Assembly (NCBI RefSeq): GCF_034929435.1
Contig: NZ_JAYFUM010000027.1
Coordinates: 53,428-117,427 of the forward strand
Source of the DNA: Arcicella rigui
Lineage (GTDB): Bacteria > Bacteroidota > Bacteroidia > Cytophagales > Spirosomataceae
Direction: 5' to 3'
Length of the DNA: 64,000 nucleotides
How positions within the stretch are numbered: the stretch's first letter is position 1; each line of letters starts with the position of its first letter. Of this stretch, positions 33,899 through 43,234 are shown piece after piece. A program made the translations under genes and the position numbers. The notes beneath the pieces are model-generated. The model saw nothing but the letters and a program-made list of their open reading frames with translations. It was not told the origin of the DNA and did no database searches.

Positions 33899-35422
33899 TT
33901 AGGCTTTTATTTCCTCCCACTTCACCTCCTCCACCTTCTTTTTCTCCCTTGAAAAATTGATACCTATGGCTACTAACTTTTTGTTTTCTGCTGAAAAAGG
34001 GACTAAGTAACCTTTGTCTTTGATTTGTTGAATCGCTTTTTCTGCCGATTCATCCAATTTGAATTCTATGGAATACACAAAATCCTTCAAGCGTATCAAA
34101 GCATCCATTCGTCCATCCGAAGTTTGTACTTCTGATTGAATATAAACACCCAATAGCGAGAAAGTCAAATGAATAATAGCATGATAAAAATGCTCATTTT
34201 CTTTTTGCCATAATTCATACGGCAATGATTTGAAAATAGTGTTTAGGATTCCCTCCAAACGTTCAATTTCACCCTTTTCTAATAATTGCCTGATTTTATC
34301 AACATAAACTACTCCATAGCCCAAATCACTCTGACTATATGCCGCCATTAATACTTCAATGTAAGACTTCTTGACTTCGTTGTTGGGATAACCCAAGACA
34401 TATACATCACTCATCGGACTATATGATTTAATCGTCAAATAGCCAGTTTGAAACATCAGAGGAATCAGTTCCAATTTCTGTATATCATAAGCTACCAAGG
34501 CATTTGCACCAATTTCTATTTCACTGAAATCGTATAACTGCGTTTTTTCTGCCAGTTTGATGAGAAAAGTAGGCGTACCTGTTTCAAACCAGTAGTTTTT
34601 GAATTCTGAACCTTGTACAAAGAAACTCAATAATGAAAAGGGATTGTAAACACTGGTTTTGGCATCCCACGAATAACCATTATACCATTTCTTAATTGCT
34701 TCTTTATCTGTTTCGAGTAATTCCTGCTTGAAGTGTGCTTCTAATTCGTTTTGAGTAATGCCACAACACCCTGCAAAGAATTTATTAGTTGTGAGGTCTT
34801 GTAAATTATTCAAATCCGAAAAAATACTTACTCTCGAAAACTTAGAAACTCCTGTGATAAACACCAGTTTCAAGTGTGGGTCAGCATCTTTTAGGATAGA
34901 ATAAAAAACCTTCATAATATCCCGATTCTCGATAGCCTTATCGGGATTTTCGCCCAAATAATCAATAATGGGTTTGTCGTATTCGTCTATGAGTACTACT
35001 ACTTTGCCACGTGTGGCTGAGAGTTTTTGAATCAGTTCTTTAAATTTTCCACTAATAATTTCTTCTGAAAGTTGAATGTCGTATTTGTTGGCAATGCTGT
35101 CTAATTCGTCACTGATGGCTTTATTTAGCCCTTTTTCTTTATGCCCAATATTACTAAAAGACATTCTGATAATAGGATTGGTTTGTTCCCAGTTCCATTT
35201 GTCTTCGATGTATAAACCTTTGAAAAGTTCTTTTTTAGCTAAAAACAGACATTCCAAAGTGCTGATAAAAAGCGATTTACCAAATCTGCGTGGGCGTGAC
35301 AAAAAGTAAAACTTCCCTTCATTTATCAATTTATAAACAAAAGCAGTTTTGTCAACGTACAAATAACCATTTGTACGTATCTCGCCAAAATCTTGAATGC
35401 CTACCGGATATTTTTGTATCAT
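33899..35422 (-). CDS. AAA-ATPase-like / PD-(D/E)XK nuclease protein, copy 2
   Basis: A 507-residue paralogue of the 19448 gene in inverted orientation. The same RPRRFGKS P-loop-like motif, VVVLIDEYDK Walker B and C-terminal GRMDALIRL...IEFK nuclease core are intact. Protein identity is almost complete outside three patches (about 13-39, 96-126 and 208-275) where the two differ strongly. The leader (about 130 bases) is also shared, while homology stops at the stop codon. Role unknown; see copy 1. Confidence 0.85.
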   Translation of the reverse strand: MIQKYPVGIQDFGEIRTNGYLYVDKTAFVYKLINEGKFYFLSRPRRFGKSLFISTLECLFLAKKELFKGLYIEDKWNWEQTNPIIRMSFSNIGHKEKGLNKAISDELDSIANKYDIQLSEEIISGKFKELIQKLSATRGKVVVLIDEYDKPIIDYLGENPDKAIENRDIMKVFYSILKDADPHLKLVFITGVSKFSRVSIFSDLNNLQDLTTNKFFAGCCGITQNELEAHFKQELLETDKEAIKKWYNGYSWDAKTSVYNPFSLLSFFVQGSEFKNYWFETGTPTFLIKLAEKTQLYDFSEIEIGANALVAYDIQKLELIPLMFQTGYLTIKSYSPMSDVYVLGYPNNEVKKSYIEVLMAAYSQSDLGYGVVYVDKIRQLLEKGEIERLEGILNTIFKSLPYELWQKENEHFYHAIIHLTFSLLGVYIQSEVQTSDGRMDALIRLKDFVYSIEFKLDESAEKAIQQIKDKGYLVPFSAENKKLVAIGINFSREKKKVEEVKWEEIKA

Positions 35423-35442
35423 GTTTATTAAGCTATTTTATA

Positions 35443-35450
35443 CAAAAATA
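35443..35450 (-). promoter_or_regulatory. -7 box of AAA/PD-(D/E)XK copy 2
   Basis: TATTTTTG on the minus strand fits TAnnTTTG, 21 bases before the ATG, and is conserved with copy 1 (19420-19427). Confidence 0.55.
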
Positions 35451-35566
35451 CATTTTTTTACCTTCGCTTTTTGTCTATCAGGAAATTATGAATAGTAGAA
35501 AAGATAGTAGTAATTCCGTTTTTATCCCTAATACTGTCAAGCTACTTTAGGATGGGACAGCATTCC

Positions 35567-36355
35567 TTATTTCAAAAAATCATACGGAATATCATAATTA
35601 TCATTTGGCAAAATTGGTAAAAGCTCCTTAGGCACTAATGGACTATTTACCTCAACTTCTATTCCTTTTCTCCATGCAAGTTTTGCATAGCCTGTTGCAA
35701 GAAATGAGAAATACTGTCCTATAACTTCATTATCACTCCGTTTTTTATGAATTTTAGGGCTTACTAATTTCTCTAAAACTTCTTCCATTTTAGGTTTATT
35801 AGATTCATACAAGGCTTTATAAAATTCATAATCATCAACGAATCCAACTCGTTTAGTATCCGTTTTATGTAATACTTTAGTTTCTATAATGTTCAAGTTT
35901 CGTTCTATCCCTTCTGTATTGTTTTCCATAAAGAATTGAACTGTATTACACCATATAGAAACTCTACCTTTAGCTACATCAAAATCCATATCTGGCATTT
36001 TCCCATAAGCTCTATACCTTAGTTTAGCGTATCGTTGTATTAACCCCTCATTATCACTCAGGATAGGCGAACACATTTTTAATAAGCCAAAGTCAAAAAA
36101 TCTGCTGTTATATTGAAGGATTTCAACCTCATCAAGTAAACCACATATATAAAAGTTGTTTTTTGATTCTTTAAATAGCTTTTGACGAATATTATCAACA
36201 CCTAAGGCATTATTATAATAGCACAAGGTTCGAATAATCGTATCAGTGACTTCTACACCTTCATTAGTGATTTCTATACCTTCATTAGTAACAGAAAACC
36301 AATGCGATTTAAGCCCCTCTAAATTGTCTAAGAATTGTTTAAATGTTAATAGCAT
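35567..36355 (-). CDS. Imm49 family immunity protein (orphan)
   Basis: A 262-residue soluble protein. Its C-terminal third has the Imm49 layout: DDYEFYKALYESNKPKMEEVL, a VSPKIHKKRSDNE segment, FSFLATGYAKLAWRKGIEVEV and the closing SPLVPKELLPILP block with YDIPYDFL. Imm49 proteins protect against toxins of polymorphic/contact-dependent systems. No toxin gene is adjacent: the upstream side is the divergent DASH gene and downstream is AAA copy 2. It could be a defensive orphan against rivals' toxins. Confidence 0.8.
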   Translation of the reverse strand: MLLTFKQFLDNLEGLKSHWFSVTNEGIEITNEGVEVTDTIIRTLCYYNNALGVDNIRQKLFKESKNNFYICGLLDEVEILQYNSRFFDFGLLKMCSPILSDNEGLIQRYAKLRYRAYGKMPDMDFDVAKGRVSIWCNTVQFFMENNTEGIERNLNIIETKVLHKTDTKRVGFVDDYEFYKALYESNKPKMEEVLEKLVSPKIHKKRSDNEVIGQYFSFLATGYAKLAWRKGIEVEVNSPLVPKELLPILPNDNYDIPYDFLK

Positions 36356-36566
36356 AATATAAAACTTTATCTATTTTTTAAAATCTCAACTTGAAAACAA
36401 ATTTTATCTACTCCTAAAACCTTTCTCTTTCCTCTCTTCAAAAAACTTTCAGCCCAATTATTAGTTGATACAATTTAGCTATTAATATACAATTCCCTGA
36501 TACTGTTTTCGGGTTTTGCTCAATCATTCTCAAAAACTATTGCCGATTTTCGCAATCTTAAATTTC

Positions 36567-37967
36567 ATGAAAATACTCCTTTGGTTTCGCAACGATTTAC
36601 GTGTTCACGACCATGAAGCTTTGTTTAAAGCGTCTCAAAAAACGGCTCAAGTATTTCCGCTTTACGTACTCGACCCCAGAATGTTTCAAGAAATGCCGAT
36701 GGGCTTTCCCAAAGCTGGCAATTTGCGTACTCAATTCCTTGTTGAATCGCTTGAAAATCTTCGTAAAAATCTCCAAAGTATTGGCTCAAACTTAATTATC
36801 AGAATTGGGCATCCCGAAGAAATCATTCCACAATTAGCGAAAGAGTTGTCGATTGATGAAGTATTTATTTCTGAAGAAGTAACTTCTGAAGAAACGGACA
36901 CAGATACTTCGGTAGAAGTTGCTTTGAAAAAAGAAGGCATCAAAATGAAGTTTTTCTGGCAAGCTACGCTCTATCATTTGGATGATTTGCCCATGGAAAT
37001 TGAAAATTTGCCCAATATTTTCACCCAATTTAGAAACCAAGTCGAAAGAGCAATCAAAGTAAGAAGTACGTTTCCGATTCCTAAAAATCTTAATTTTTCA
37101 AACACGATTGACATTGGTGAATTACCAAAGCTTGATTTTCCCAAAACAAATCAGCAATTGTACAAAGGTGGTGAAGATGAAGCTCTAAAAAGGTTGGAGG
37201 AATATTTTTGGCAAAAAGACTTGCTAAAAGTGTATAAAGAAACTCGCAATGGAATGTTGGGTTTGGATTATTCTTCTAAATTCTCGCTTTGGCTGGCAAA
37301 TGGCTGTATTTCGCCAAGATATATTTATGAACAAGTAAAAAAATACGAAGCCGAACGCACTCAAAATGATTCTACTTATTGGTTGATTTTTGAATTACTT
37401 TGGCGTGATTATTTCCGTTTTGTGGCTTTGAAGTATGGCAATAAAATCTTTTTTGAAAAGGGTATTCAAGGCAAAGCGGTTGTTTGGAAACAGCACAAAA
37501 GTATTTTTGAAAAATGGCGTTTAGGCGAAACGGGCATTCCTTTGATTGATGCCAATATGAAAGAATTGTTGGAAACGGGTTTTATGTCGAACCGTGGGCG
37601 ACAAAATGTAGCGAGTTTTTTGGTAAAAGATTTACAAATAGATTGGCGTTGGGGGGCGGCTTGGTTTGAAAGCCAATTGATAGATTACGACGTTTGCTCT
37701 AACTGGGGAAATTGGCTCTACGTGGCGGGCATTGGCAACGACCCACGAGAAAACCGTTATTTTAATATTCTAAAACAAGCCCATAACTACGACCCTAAAG
37801 GCGAGTACGTAAAGTTTTGGTTGCCTGTCTTGGCCGATATTCCTGCTGAAAAAGTACATTCAGTAGCATTATTGACACAGGAAGAACAAAGAAAATACCA
37901 AGTAACGATTGGAGTAGATTACCCAAAAGCGATAGTTGATGTGAGGAAATGGAATATCAAAAAATAG
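36567..37967 (+). CDS. DASH family cryptochrome
   Basis: A 466-residue blue-light flavoprotein from the ATG at 36567, which puts KILLWFRNDLRVHDHEAL at the N-terminus; the frame runs open to 36516. DASH-type features are FTQFRNQVE, FELLWRDYFRFVALKYGNKIF, GIPLIDANMKELLETGFMSNRGRQNVASFL and the NYDPKGEYVKFWLP end. DASH proteins repair pyrimidine dimers in single-stranded DNA. This is the second photolyase-type gene in the window. It is convergent with the serine hydrolase gene across a strong terminator. Confidence 0.93.
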   Translation: MKILLWFRNDLRVHDHEALFKASQKTAQVFPLYVLDPRMFQEMPMGFPKAGNLRTQFLVESLENLRKNLQSIGSNLIIRIGHPEEIIPQLAKELSIDEVFISEEVTSEETDTDTSVEVALKKEGIKMKFFWQATLYHLDDLPMEIENLPNIFTQFRNQVERAIKVRSTFPIPKNLNFSNTIDIGELPKLDFPKTNQQLYKGGEDEALKRLEEYFWQKDLLKVYKETRNGMLGLDYSSKFSLWLANGCISPRYIYEQVKKYEAERTQNDSTYWLIFELLWRDYFRFVALKYGNKIFFEKGIQGKAVVWKQHKSIFEKWRLGETGIPLIDANMKELLETGFMSNRGRQNVASFLVKDLQIDWRWGAAWFESQLIDYDVCSNWGNWLYVAGIGNDPRENRYFNILKQAHNYDPKGEYVKFWLPVLADIPAEKVHSVALLTQEEQRKYQVTIGVDYPKAIVDVRKWNIKK

Positions 37968-37994
37968 TGATTAAGTAACTGTTTTATAAAGTCT

Positions 37995-38050
37995 AAAATC
38001 ATACTCCTTCAACCTTCAATAAAATTCAAGGTTGAAGGAGTATGATTTTT
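37995..38050. terminator. bidirectional terminator between cryptochrome and serine hydrolase genes
   Basis: 22-bp arms (AAAATCATACTCCTTCAACC with its complement) and an 11-base loop, with A-rich and T-rich flanks, lie between convergent genes. Confidence 0.9.
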
Positions 38051-38067
38051 GTTTAGAAATGAATAAT

Positions 38068-39135
38068 TTAGAGAAGTGATGCCTCCACTAATTTCCTCAG
38101 TTCTACATATTTTTCTTGTCGTCCGTCAGATTTTAGGTAAAAGGTCATTAAAAAAGCACAGTACTTTTTGTTATTATTAACCCAAGGAAAACTCCCGAAC
38201 AATCCCGGACTACTAATTGCTCCATTTGCCATAATCCACTCGCCAAAACCGTAACCCAAGCCGCCAGCCTCCGCAGGTGAATGTATGACTTTTACTTCCG
38301 TAGTAATTCTATTCATTTGCATTTCAGCAATACTTTTTTCTGAAAGAATTTGCTTCCCCTGAAATTGACCTTTGTTTAGAATCATCGTCAAAAAATTCAT
38401 ATAATCGTTGGGCGTACTATTTGCTCCGCCAGCGGGTAACGCTACTTTGGTTTTGCCAAAATCAGTATTTTTCATGCCTATTGGAATGGCAATGCGTTCT
38501 GCAAACAAGGTTTCAAAAGATTTTCCAGTTATTTTTTCAATTACAGCACCAGCAATCTGCAAACCTGTATTACTGTAACGAAATACTTTCCCAGCTTGTC
38601 CTTCGATTGGATATTGAGCAATCTTTTCAATGGCTTCGTCCATGCTGTTGATGGCTCTCATTTCTTTTAAATTTTCTCTCAAATCTGGCGATAAAATACC
38701 TGTTGTATGCGATAGACACGCTTGTATTGTGATTGCCCCTTTCCCATTTTTAGAAAGTACAGGCAGAAATCTCCCGACGCTATCTGTAAGTTTTAGTTTG
38801 CCTTCATCCACAAAAGTCATTACCAATGCAGCACTTAGCCATTTGCTACAACTGGCAATTGCTTGCTTCGAATTAGCAGTATAATCACTAAAATCTGCGG
38901 TTTTACCTTGTCGGGAAGCTATCAGTTTACCAAGCATTTTTTGCCTGTTATTCATCTGATTTACTGAATGGCTATACACTATTTTTCCATCTTGATACAC
39001 CATCAGCATGGCTCGCCCACCCATTTCATCAACATTGTTTTCAAGCCATTGATTGAGTTTAGCGTATTGTTCTTGAGCAAAAGTATTTCCTGGTAAACCA
39101 AAGAGCAAGTACAGTAATAAAAGGTTCTTTTTCAT
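38068..39135 (-). CDS. serine hydrolase, beta-lactamase/PBP-C class
   Basis: A 355-residue exported protein (signal peptide ending TFAQ) from the ATG at 39135; the frame is open to 39168. Class C beta-lactamase-like motifs are SxxK as SCSK (Ser95, Lys98) and YxN as YSN (187-189). The third motif is not the usual KTG; a HSPAEAGGLGYGFGEW segment stands there. It is more likely an esterase or peptidase than a true beta-lactamase. It follows the 39168 gene by 32 bases. Confidence 0.85.
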   Translation of the reverse strand: MKKNLLLLYLLFGLPGNTFAQEQYAKLNQWLENNVDEMGGRAMLMVYQDGKIVYSHSVNQMNNRQKMLGKLIASRQGKTADFSDYTANSKQAIASCSKWLSAALVMTFVDEGKLKLTDSVGRFLPVLSKNGKGAITIQACLSHTTGILSPDLRENLKEMRAINSMDEAIEKIAQYPIEGQAGKVFRYSNTGLQIAGAVIEKITGKSFETLFAERIAIPIGMKNTDFGKTKVALPAGGANSTPNDYMNFLTMILNKGQFQGKQILSEKSIAEMQMNRITTEVKVIHSPAEAGGLGYGFGEWIMANGAISSPGLFGSFPWVNNNKKYCAFLMTFYLKSDGRQEKYVELRKLVEASLL

Positions 39136-39167
39136 GTTTTCGGGGGAGAAGTTGGGTTTCCTAAACA

Positions 39168-39566
39168 CTAAGAATTTTGCATTCTCTCTTTCATTTTTTC
39201 TTGCAATTCATCTTTCAGTTCTTCATATTGTTTGAATTGCTCTTTGCTAAATACTTGCTTGAGTTCGGCTTCTTTGTCGTTTTGATTGGCTTTTAATTGA
39301 CGAAACTTAGCCAATTTCCCATCGCTACTTTTCATAACTGGTTCGTTTTTCAAGGCATATTTTAGATTAATATCCTTTACTTTTTGAATTTGATTTGCAT
39401 CCAGATGAAGCTTTTCTTTCATCCATTCTGTCTGAAAATTGGCTCTTTCTTCTGCTGAACTTCCTTTTAATTTTCCAGTACCTTGTGCAAATGTTGATTG
39501 AGAAATCAGTAAAAATAACAGGGCAAAAACTGCTAATACGACTTTGAGATTTGGGTAATTTTTCAT
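39168..39566 (-). CDS. small exported helical protein (Spy/CpxP-like appearance)
   Basis: A 132-residue protein from the ATG at 39566 with a signal peptide (ending TFAQ). The mature part is entirely helical and highly charged (LHLDANQIQKVKDINLKYA, FSKEQFKQYEELKDELQEKM), resembling the periplasmic Spy/CpxP-type or DUF4890-like proteins of Bacteroidota. It could be a periplasmic chaperone or stress protein; this is inference. It sits between the desaturase and serine hydrolase genes on the same strand. Confidence 0.65.
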   Translation of the reverse strand: MKNYPNLKVVLAVFALLFLLISQSTFAQGTGKLKGSSAEERANFQTEWMKEKLHLDANQIQKVKDINLKYALKNEPVMKSSDGKLAKFRQLKANQNDKEAELKQVFSKEQFKQYEELKDELQEKMKERMQNS

Positions 39567-39616
39567 GATTTTACTTGGATGAATTGTGAATACTTGATTT
39601 AGATTTATCATTTACT

Positions 39617-40384
39617 TTATTTGAATTTTATCGTTTTGAAATAGTCTATAAAACCTTGTAATACTAATTTGAAAGGATTATAACTTAAAAATCCTGTGGT
39701 TAATCCGTACTTTACTTTTTCGGTTTCTGGTTGATAAGTACCAAAAAGTCTGTCCCAAACAATGAGTACTCCCCCAAAATTTTTATCAATATAAATTGGA
39801 TTACTGCCATGATGCACTCGGTGCGAAGAAGGTGTATCTATGACCTTTTCTACCGCCCCCAATTTCCCTACGACTTCGGTGTGTAAAAAGAATTGATACA
39901 CAAGATTTAAAGAATATGAGAGTACGATAAAATCGGCTGGTAATCCTAAAATGGCGGCTGGCACAAAAAACAGTGGACTAACAATAGCCGAAAACCAATT
40001 GAGCCTATAAGCAGCGGTGAGATTCATCCGCATGGCAGAATGATGTACTTGATGAAATGACCAAAGTGGTTTCCAAAGATGTGATGCCCGATGAAACCAA
40101 TAATAAATAAAATCTGTGACAAAAAAAGTAAGCAGAAAAATAAGCAGCGTGTGTGGCAACGTCACGAAAGAATGTTGTGCAAAGAAGCCTAAAGTACTTA
40201 GCTGATAACCTGCAAACAAATATTTTGAAAACTGAAAACCCATGAATATCGTCATATTGGCAAGGGTTTCCTTTAGTTCATAAGCCGCTTTTTGTTTTTT
40301 CCAACTCCAAATAATCTCTGCACTTATCAACAGAAAAATAAAGAGAAGTATGTAAATACGAAAAGGTTCTATTAGATGTTTCAT
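39617..40384 (-). CDS. sterol desaturase / fatty acid hydroxylase family protein
   Basis: A 255-residue integral membrane di-iron enzyme from the ATG at 40384 (frame open to 40441). The histidine boxes are visible: HRASH (98-102), HQVHH (111-115) and HRVHH (188-192). There are four or more hydrophobic helices around them. The family hydroxylates or desaturates sterols, carotenoids or fatty acids; the substrate here is unknown. It starts 95 bases downstream of the LytTR regulator stop, on the same strand. Confidence 0.88.
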   Translation of the reverse strand: MKHLIEPFRIYILLFIFLLISAEIIWSWKKQKAAYELKETLANMTIFMGFQFSKYLFAGYQLSTLGFFAQHSFVTLPHTLLIFLLTFFVTDFIYYWFHRASHLWKPLWSFHQVHHSAMRMNLTAAYRLNWFSAIVSPLFFVPAAILGLPADFIVLSYSLNLVYQFFLHTEVVGKLGAVEKVIDTPSSHRVHHGSNPIYIDKNFGGVLIVWDRLFGTYQPETEKVKYGLTTGFLSYNPFKLVLQGFIDYFKTIKFK

Positions 40385-40479
40385 CTTCTTAGGATTAAAT
40401 ACGATGTGAATTTGGCTAAGAAAAAGAATACATTTCAGCAAAAAACAGGTAAAACTGAAAAACTAAGGGGTGAAGTGTT

Positions 40480-41259
40480 TTAGTTATTCATCCAACTTTT
40501 AAAAACTGGTACTCTTACTTTACTGATTAAAATATGTTCTGGTGTTTCAGGGCTAATTTTTACAGCAAGGCGACCATTGAAATAAAATTCTATTTCAAGA
40601 ATAGCCTTACGATTGATAATAAACTGACGATTAGCTCTAAAAAACAGCTCAGGGTCTATTTGCTGTTCTAATTGTTCCATAGTAAAGTCCATCACATACT
40701 GTTTGTTGTCTAAAGTATGAGCATACACTATTTCATTACTGGTGTAAAACCAAGCGATTTTAGCGGTTTCCAAAGGCACTAACTTATCTCGATAATGTAC
40801 AAGAAAAGATTTTTTATACGATTTCAGTTCAATATTTACATACTCTAACAACTGAGCTAACTTTAGCCCCTTCAATTCCTGTTCTGCTGGTTTTGTTAGG
40901 TTTTCAAACTTATCTAAAGCTTTTGCAATTTCCTGTTCGTCAAATGGTTTTAGGATATAATCAATGCCATTGTTTTTAAATGCTTGAATGGCGTAATCGT
41001 TATAAGCAGTCACAAAAATAACTGGACGATGGATGTTTACTTTTTTAAAGATGTCGAACGATAAACCATCCGCCAACCTAATGTCCATAAAAACTATATC
41101 ATAAGATGTTTGATTGTTCTCGAACCAATTCACCGCTTCGCTCACACTTTGAAGTATGACAACAATATTGATGTTTTCATTCAGACCTTTCAAGACATAC
41201 TCCAAGTTTCTTGCCGTAGCAGCTTCGTCCTCAACCATCACCAAACGTAATTCTTTCAT
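40480..41259 (-). CDS. LytTR family response regulator
   Basis: A 259-residue two-component regulator. The receiver domain (1-120) has the acidic pair Glu10-Asp11, phosphoacceptor Asp59 (FMDIRL), Thr84 and Lys104 (ILKPFD). A LytTR DNA-binding domain fills about 155-259 (FLVHYRDKLVPLETAKIAWF, FFRANRQFIINRKAI). Its ATG overlaps the kinase stop by 4 bases, so the pair is translationally coupled. Targets unknown; the desaturase downstream is one candidate. Confidence 0.93.
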   Translation of the reverse strand: MKELRLVMVEDEAATARNLEYVLKGLNENINIVVILQSVSEAVNWFENNQTSYDIVFMDIRLADGLSFDIFKKVNIHRPVIFVTAYNDYAIQAFKNNGIDYILKPFDEQEIAKALDKFENLTKPAEQELKGLKLAQLLEYVNIELKSYKKSFLVHYRDKLVPLETAKIAWFYTSNEIVYAHTLDNKQYVMDFTMEQLEQQIDPELFFRANRQFIINRKAILEIEFYFNGRLAVKISPETPEHILISKVRVPVFKSWMNN

Positions 41260-42278
41260 ATTCTGAGGGGTAATTTAACGGAAAAAGTATCCTTTGTTTT
41301 TTCAATTTCAATATCAGTATTGAAGAGTAAGCTAAACCTTTCGTTTAGGTTTACCAAGCCAATACCTGTACTTGATTCTGGCGTTTCGATTTCTTGTAGA
41401 TTATTACTAACAATAAGTTTATGCTCTTTTGTATAAATTCGTACCAACAAAGGCTTTTCGAGGGTGGCTATATTGTGTTTGGCTGCATTTTCCAATAATG
41501 GCTGTAACGACAAATGCGGAATCAAGGCACTATAAATAGTTTCATCTAAGTCTATAGATAGATTAAAGGCATTTTCAAAACGCATTTTAATAAGTTGTTC
41601 ATAAGATTTTAGCGAGTTGATTTCTTCTTCTAAAGTAACCAAACTTGTTCCAGCACGCACTAAGGCATGACGAAATACTTTGGAAAGGTGAAAAATATAA
41701 AATTGTGCTAATTTGGGATTTTCCCTAACGATACCTGACAAACTACTGAGTGAATTGAATAATAAATGTGGATTGAGTTGTTCTTTCAATAATTCCAACT
41801 GAGCTTCCAAATATAGGCTTTTCAGTTGCTCGTGTTCTTTGTCTTTGCGTTTACTTTCTCGGAGTAATAAAATTATTTTAATAATAATCGCAACAAGTAA
41901 AGTACTTAGCCCAAAACGAGCCACATAACCTGCCCATACCATACCTTGCAAACGATGGTCATTAAACAAATGTGATTGTAGCCACGAACCCAATAGCAAA
42001 GTAAAAAATACCAACATTGCATTGAAGAAACAGTATCGTCCATATTTTTTTTGCTCTCGATACTGTGCAAAACTTCGGTAAGGATTAAGGTTGAGGTAAA
42101 AAAGTAAGGCACAAAATACCAAATTGTAGAGTAACTGAAAGCTATACTCTGCAAGGTCAAATTGCCAATAACGGGCTAAAATGCCCTTTTCACGCAAAGC
42201 CAAGAGGCGAGTCGCATTTACCATCAAGACTGTCAATAGCGAGCTATACCAACAAATTTCTTTTTCATTTTTATCCAT
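41256..42278 (-). CDS. LytS/YehU-type sensor histidine kinase
   Basis: A 340-residue membrane kinase. About four hydrophobic helices fall within residues 10-140, followed by a short coiled coil and a His_kinase domain with the phosphoacceptor His171 (LNPHLLFNSLSSL). An HATPase_c-type domain follows (LLENAAKHN, GIGLVNLNERF). It lacks a recognisable extracellular sensor domain, so the helices themselves probably sense the signal. It is the first gene of the operon with the LytTR regulator. Confidence 0.92.
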   Translation of the reverse strand: MDKNEKEICWYSSLLTVLMVNATRLLALREKGILARYWQFDLAEYSFQLLYNLVFCALLFYLNLNPYRSFAQYREQKKYGRYCFFNAMLVFFTLLLGSWLQSHLFNDHRLQGMVWAGYVARFGLSTLLVAIIIKIILLLRESKRKDKEHEQLKSLYLEAQLELLKEQLNPHLLFNSLSSLSGIVRENPKLAQFYIFHLSKVFRHALVRAGTSLVTLEEEINSLKSYEQLIKMRFENAFNLSIDLDETIYSALIPHLSLQPLLENAAKHNIATLEKPLLVRIYTKEHKLIVSNNLQEIETPESSTGIGLVNLNERFSLLFNTDIEIEKTKDTFSVKLPLRI

Positions 42279-42587
42279 GTTTTCAAATTACTAAAAAAAT
42301 ATTTTTAAAAGTTTATCAATTGGTTAAAGCTGAAAAAATTGGGGTTGAACTATTTTTGTTTAGGGCTTCGGCTAATTATTTTAAATGTAAAAGCTATTAA
42401 GAAAAGTGATTATCAAAATAGAATAAATACTGAAAAGGTTTTTTGACCGTTCAAAATCAAAAAACAAATATTCAGCATAGAAGTAATGCAGGCGTTGAAA
42501 AATTCTCTACTTTTGAAAGGTATTACACAGAGAAATACTCAATTTAGCTTTGTGTTTACTTAAATTTCACATTAATAAATTAAAACT
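42279..42587. other. 309-base A/T-rich spacer between kinase and lemA genes
   Basis: Divergent promoter region. A TACTTTTG box at 42508-42515 (plus strand) could be the -7 element for lemA, with a leader of about 70 bases. No repeat, RNA gene or small gene is evident. Confidence 0.5.
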
Positions 42588-43175
42588 ATGTCAAAAGGAC
42601 TTCTTATTGGATTAGGTGTTGCCGCATTATTGTTATTCTGGGGAATTAGTGTCAGAAATGGCATGGCGACTGAAAATCAAGAGGTTGAAGCATCTTGGGC
42701 GAAAGTACAAAGTGCTTATCAACGTCGTGCAGATTTGATTCCAAATTTAGTAAAAACGGTACAAGGAGTAGCCAACTTTGAAAAAAGTACTTTAACGGAT
42801 GTTATCAACGCTCGTGCAAGTGCCACTCAGATTAAATTAGACGCAAAAGATTTAACGCCTGAGAATATGCAGAAATATCAGGAGGCTCAAAGTCAGTTAA
42901 GTGGTTCTTTATCACGTTTGATGGTGGTTGCAGAAAGCTATCCACAATTGAAAGCCACCGAGAGTTTCTCTGAATTACAGTCGCAATTAGAAGGCACAGA
43001 AAACCGTATCAAAGAAGAACGTGACCGTTTCAATGATACAGTGAAAGGTTATAACAACAAAATTGTTACTTTCCCAAATAGCTTAATTGCTGGCTTCTCA
43101 GGATTCACAACCAAAGGCTATTTCGAAGCCGACGCTGGTGCATCAAAAGCTCCAACGGTTGATTTTGGAAAATAG
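42588..43175 (+). CDS. lemA: LemA family protein
   Basis: A 195-residue membrane-anchored protein. One N-terminal helix (about residues 4-21) precedes a coiled, helical cytoplasmic or periplasmic domain. The LemA signature is clear: NQEVEASWAKVQSAYQRRADLIPNLV, LMVVAESYPQLKA and the ERDRFNDTVKGYN block. The exact function of LemA is unknown; it is often encoded beside TPM-domain proteins, as here (43435 and 43910). Confidence 0.93.
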   Translation: MSKGLLIGLGVAALLLFWGISVRNGMATENQEVEASWAKVQSAYQRRADLIPNLVKTVQGVANFEKSTLTDVINARASATQIKLDAKDLTPENMQKYQEAQSQLSGSLSRLMVVAESYPQLKATESFSELQSQLEGTENRIKEERDRFNDTVKGYNNKIVTFPNSLIAGFSGFTTKGYFEADAGASKAPTVDFGK

Positions 43176-43234
43176 TTTTTCGATGAAATCGCACAAGGCG
43201 AAAAGCAGAAAACAAGATAAATTTTCGCTTTTCG

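Noticed and set aside
38068..39135. Beta-lactam resistance gene
   Set aside because: SxxK and YxN are present, but this is the broad serine-hydrolase family without a KTG motif; resistance cannot be claimed.
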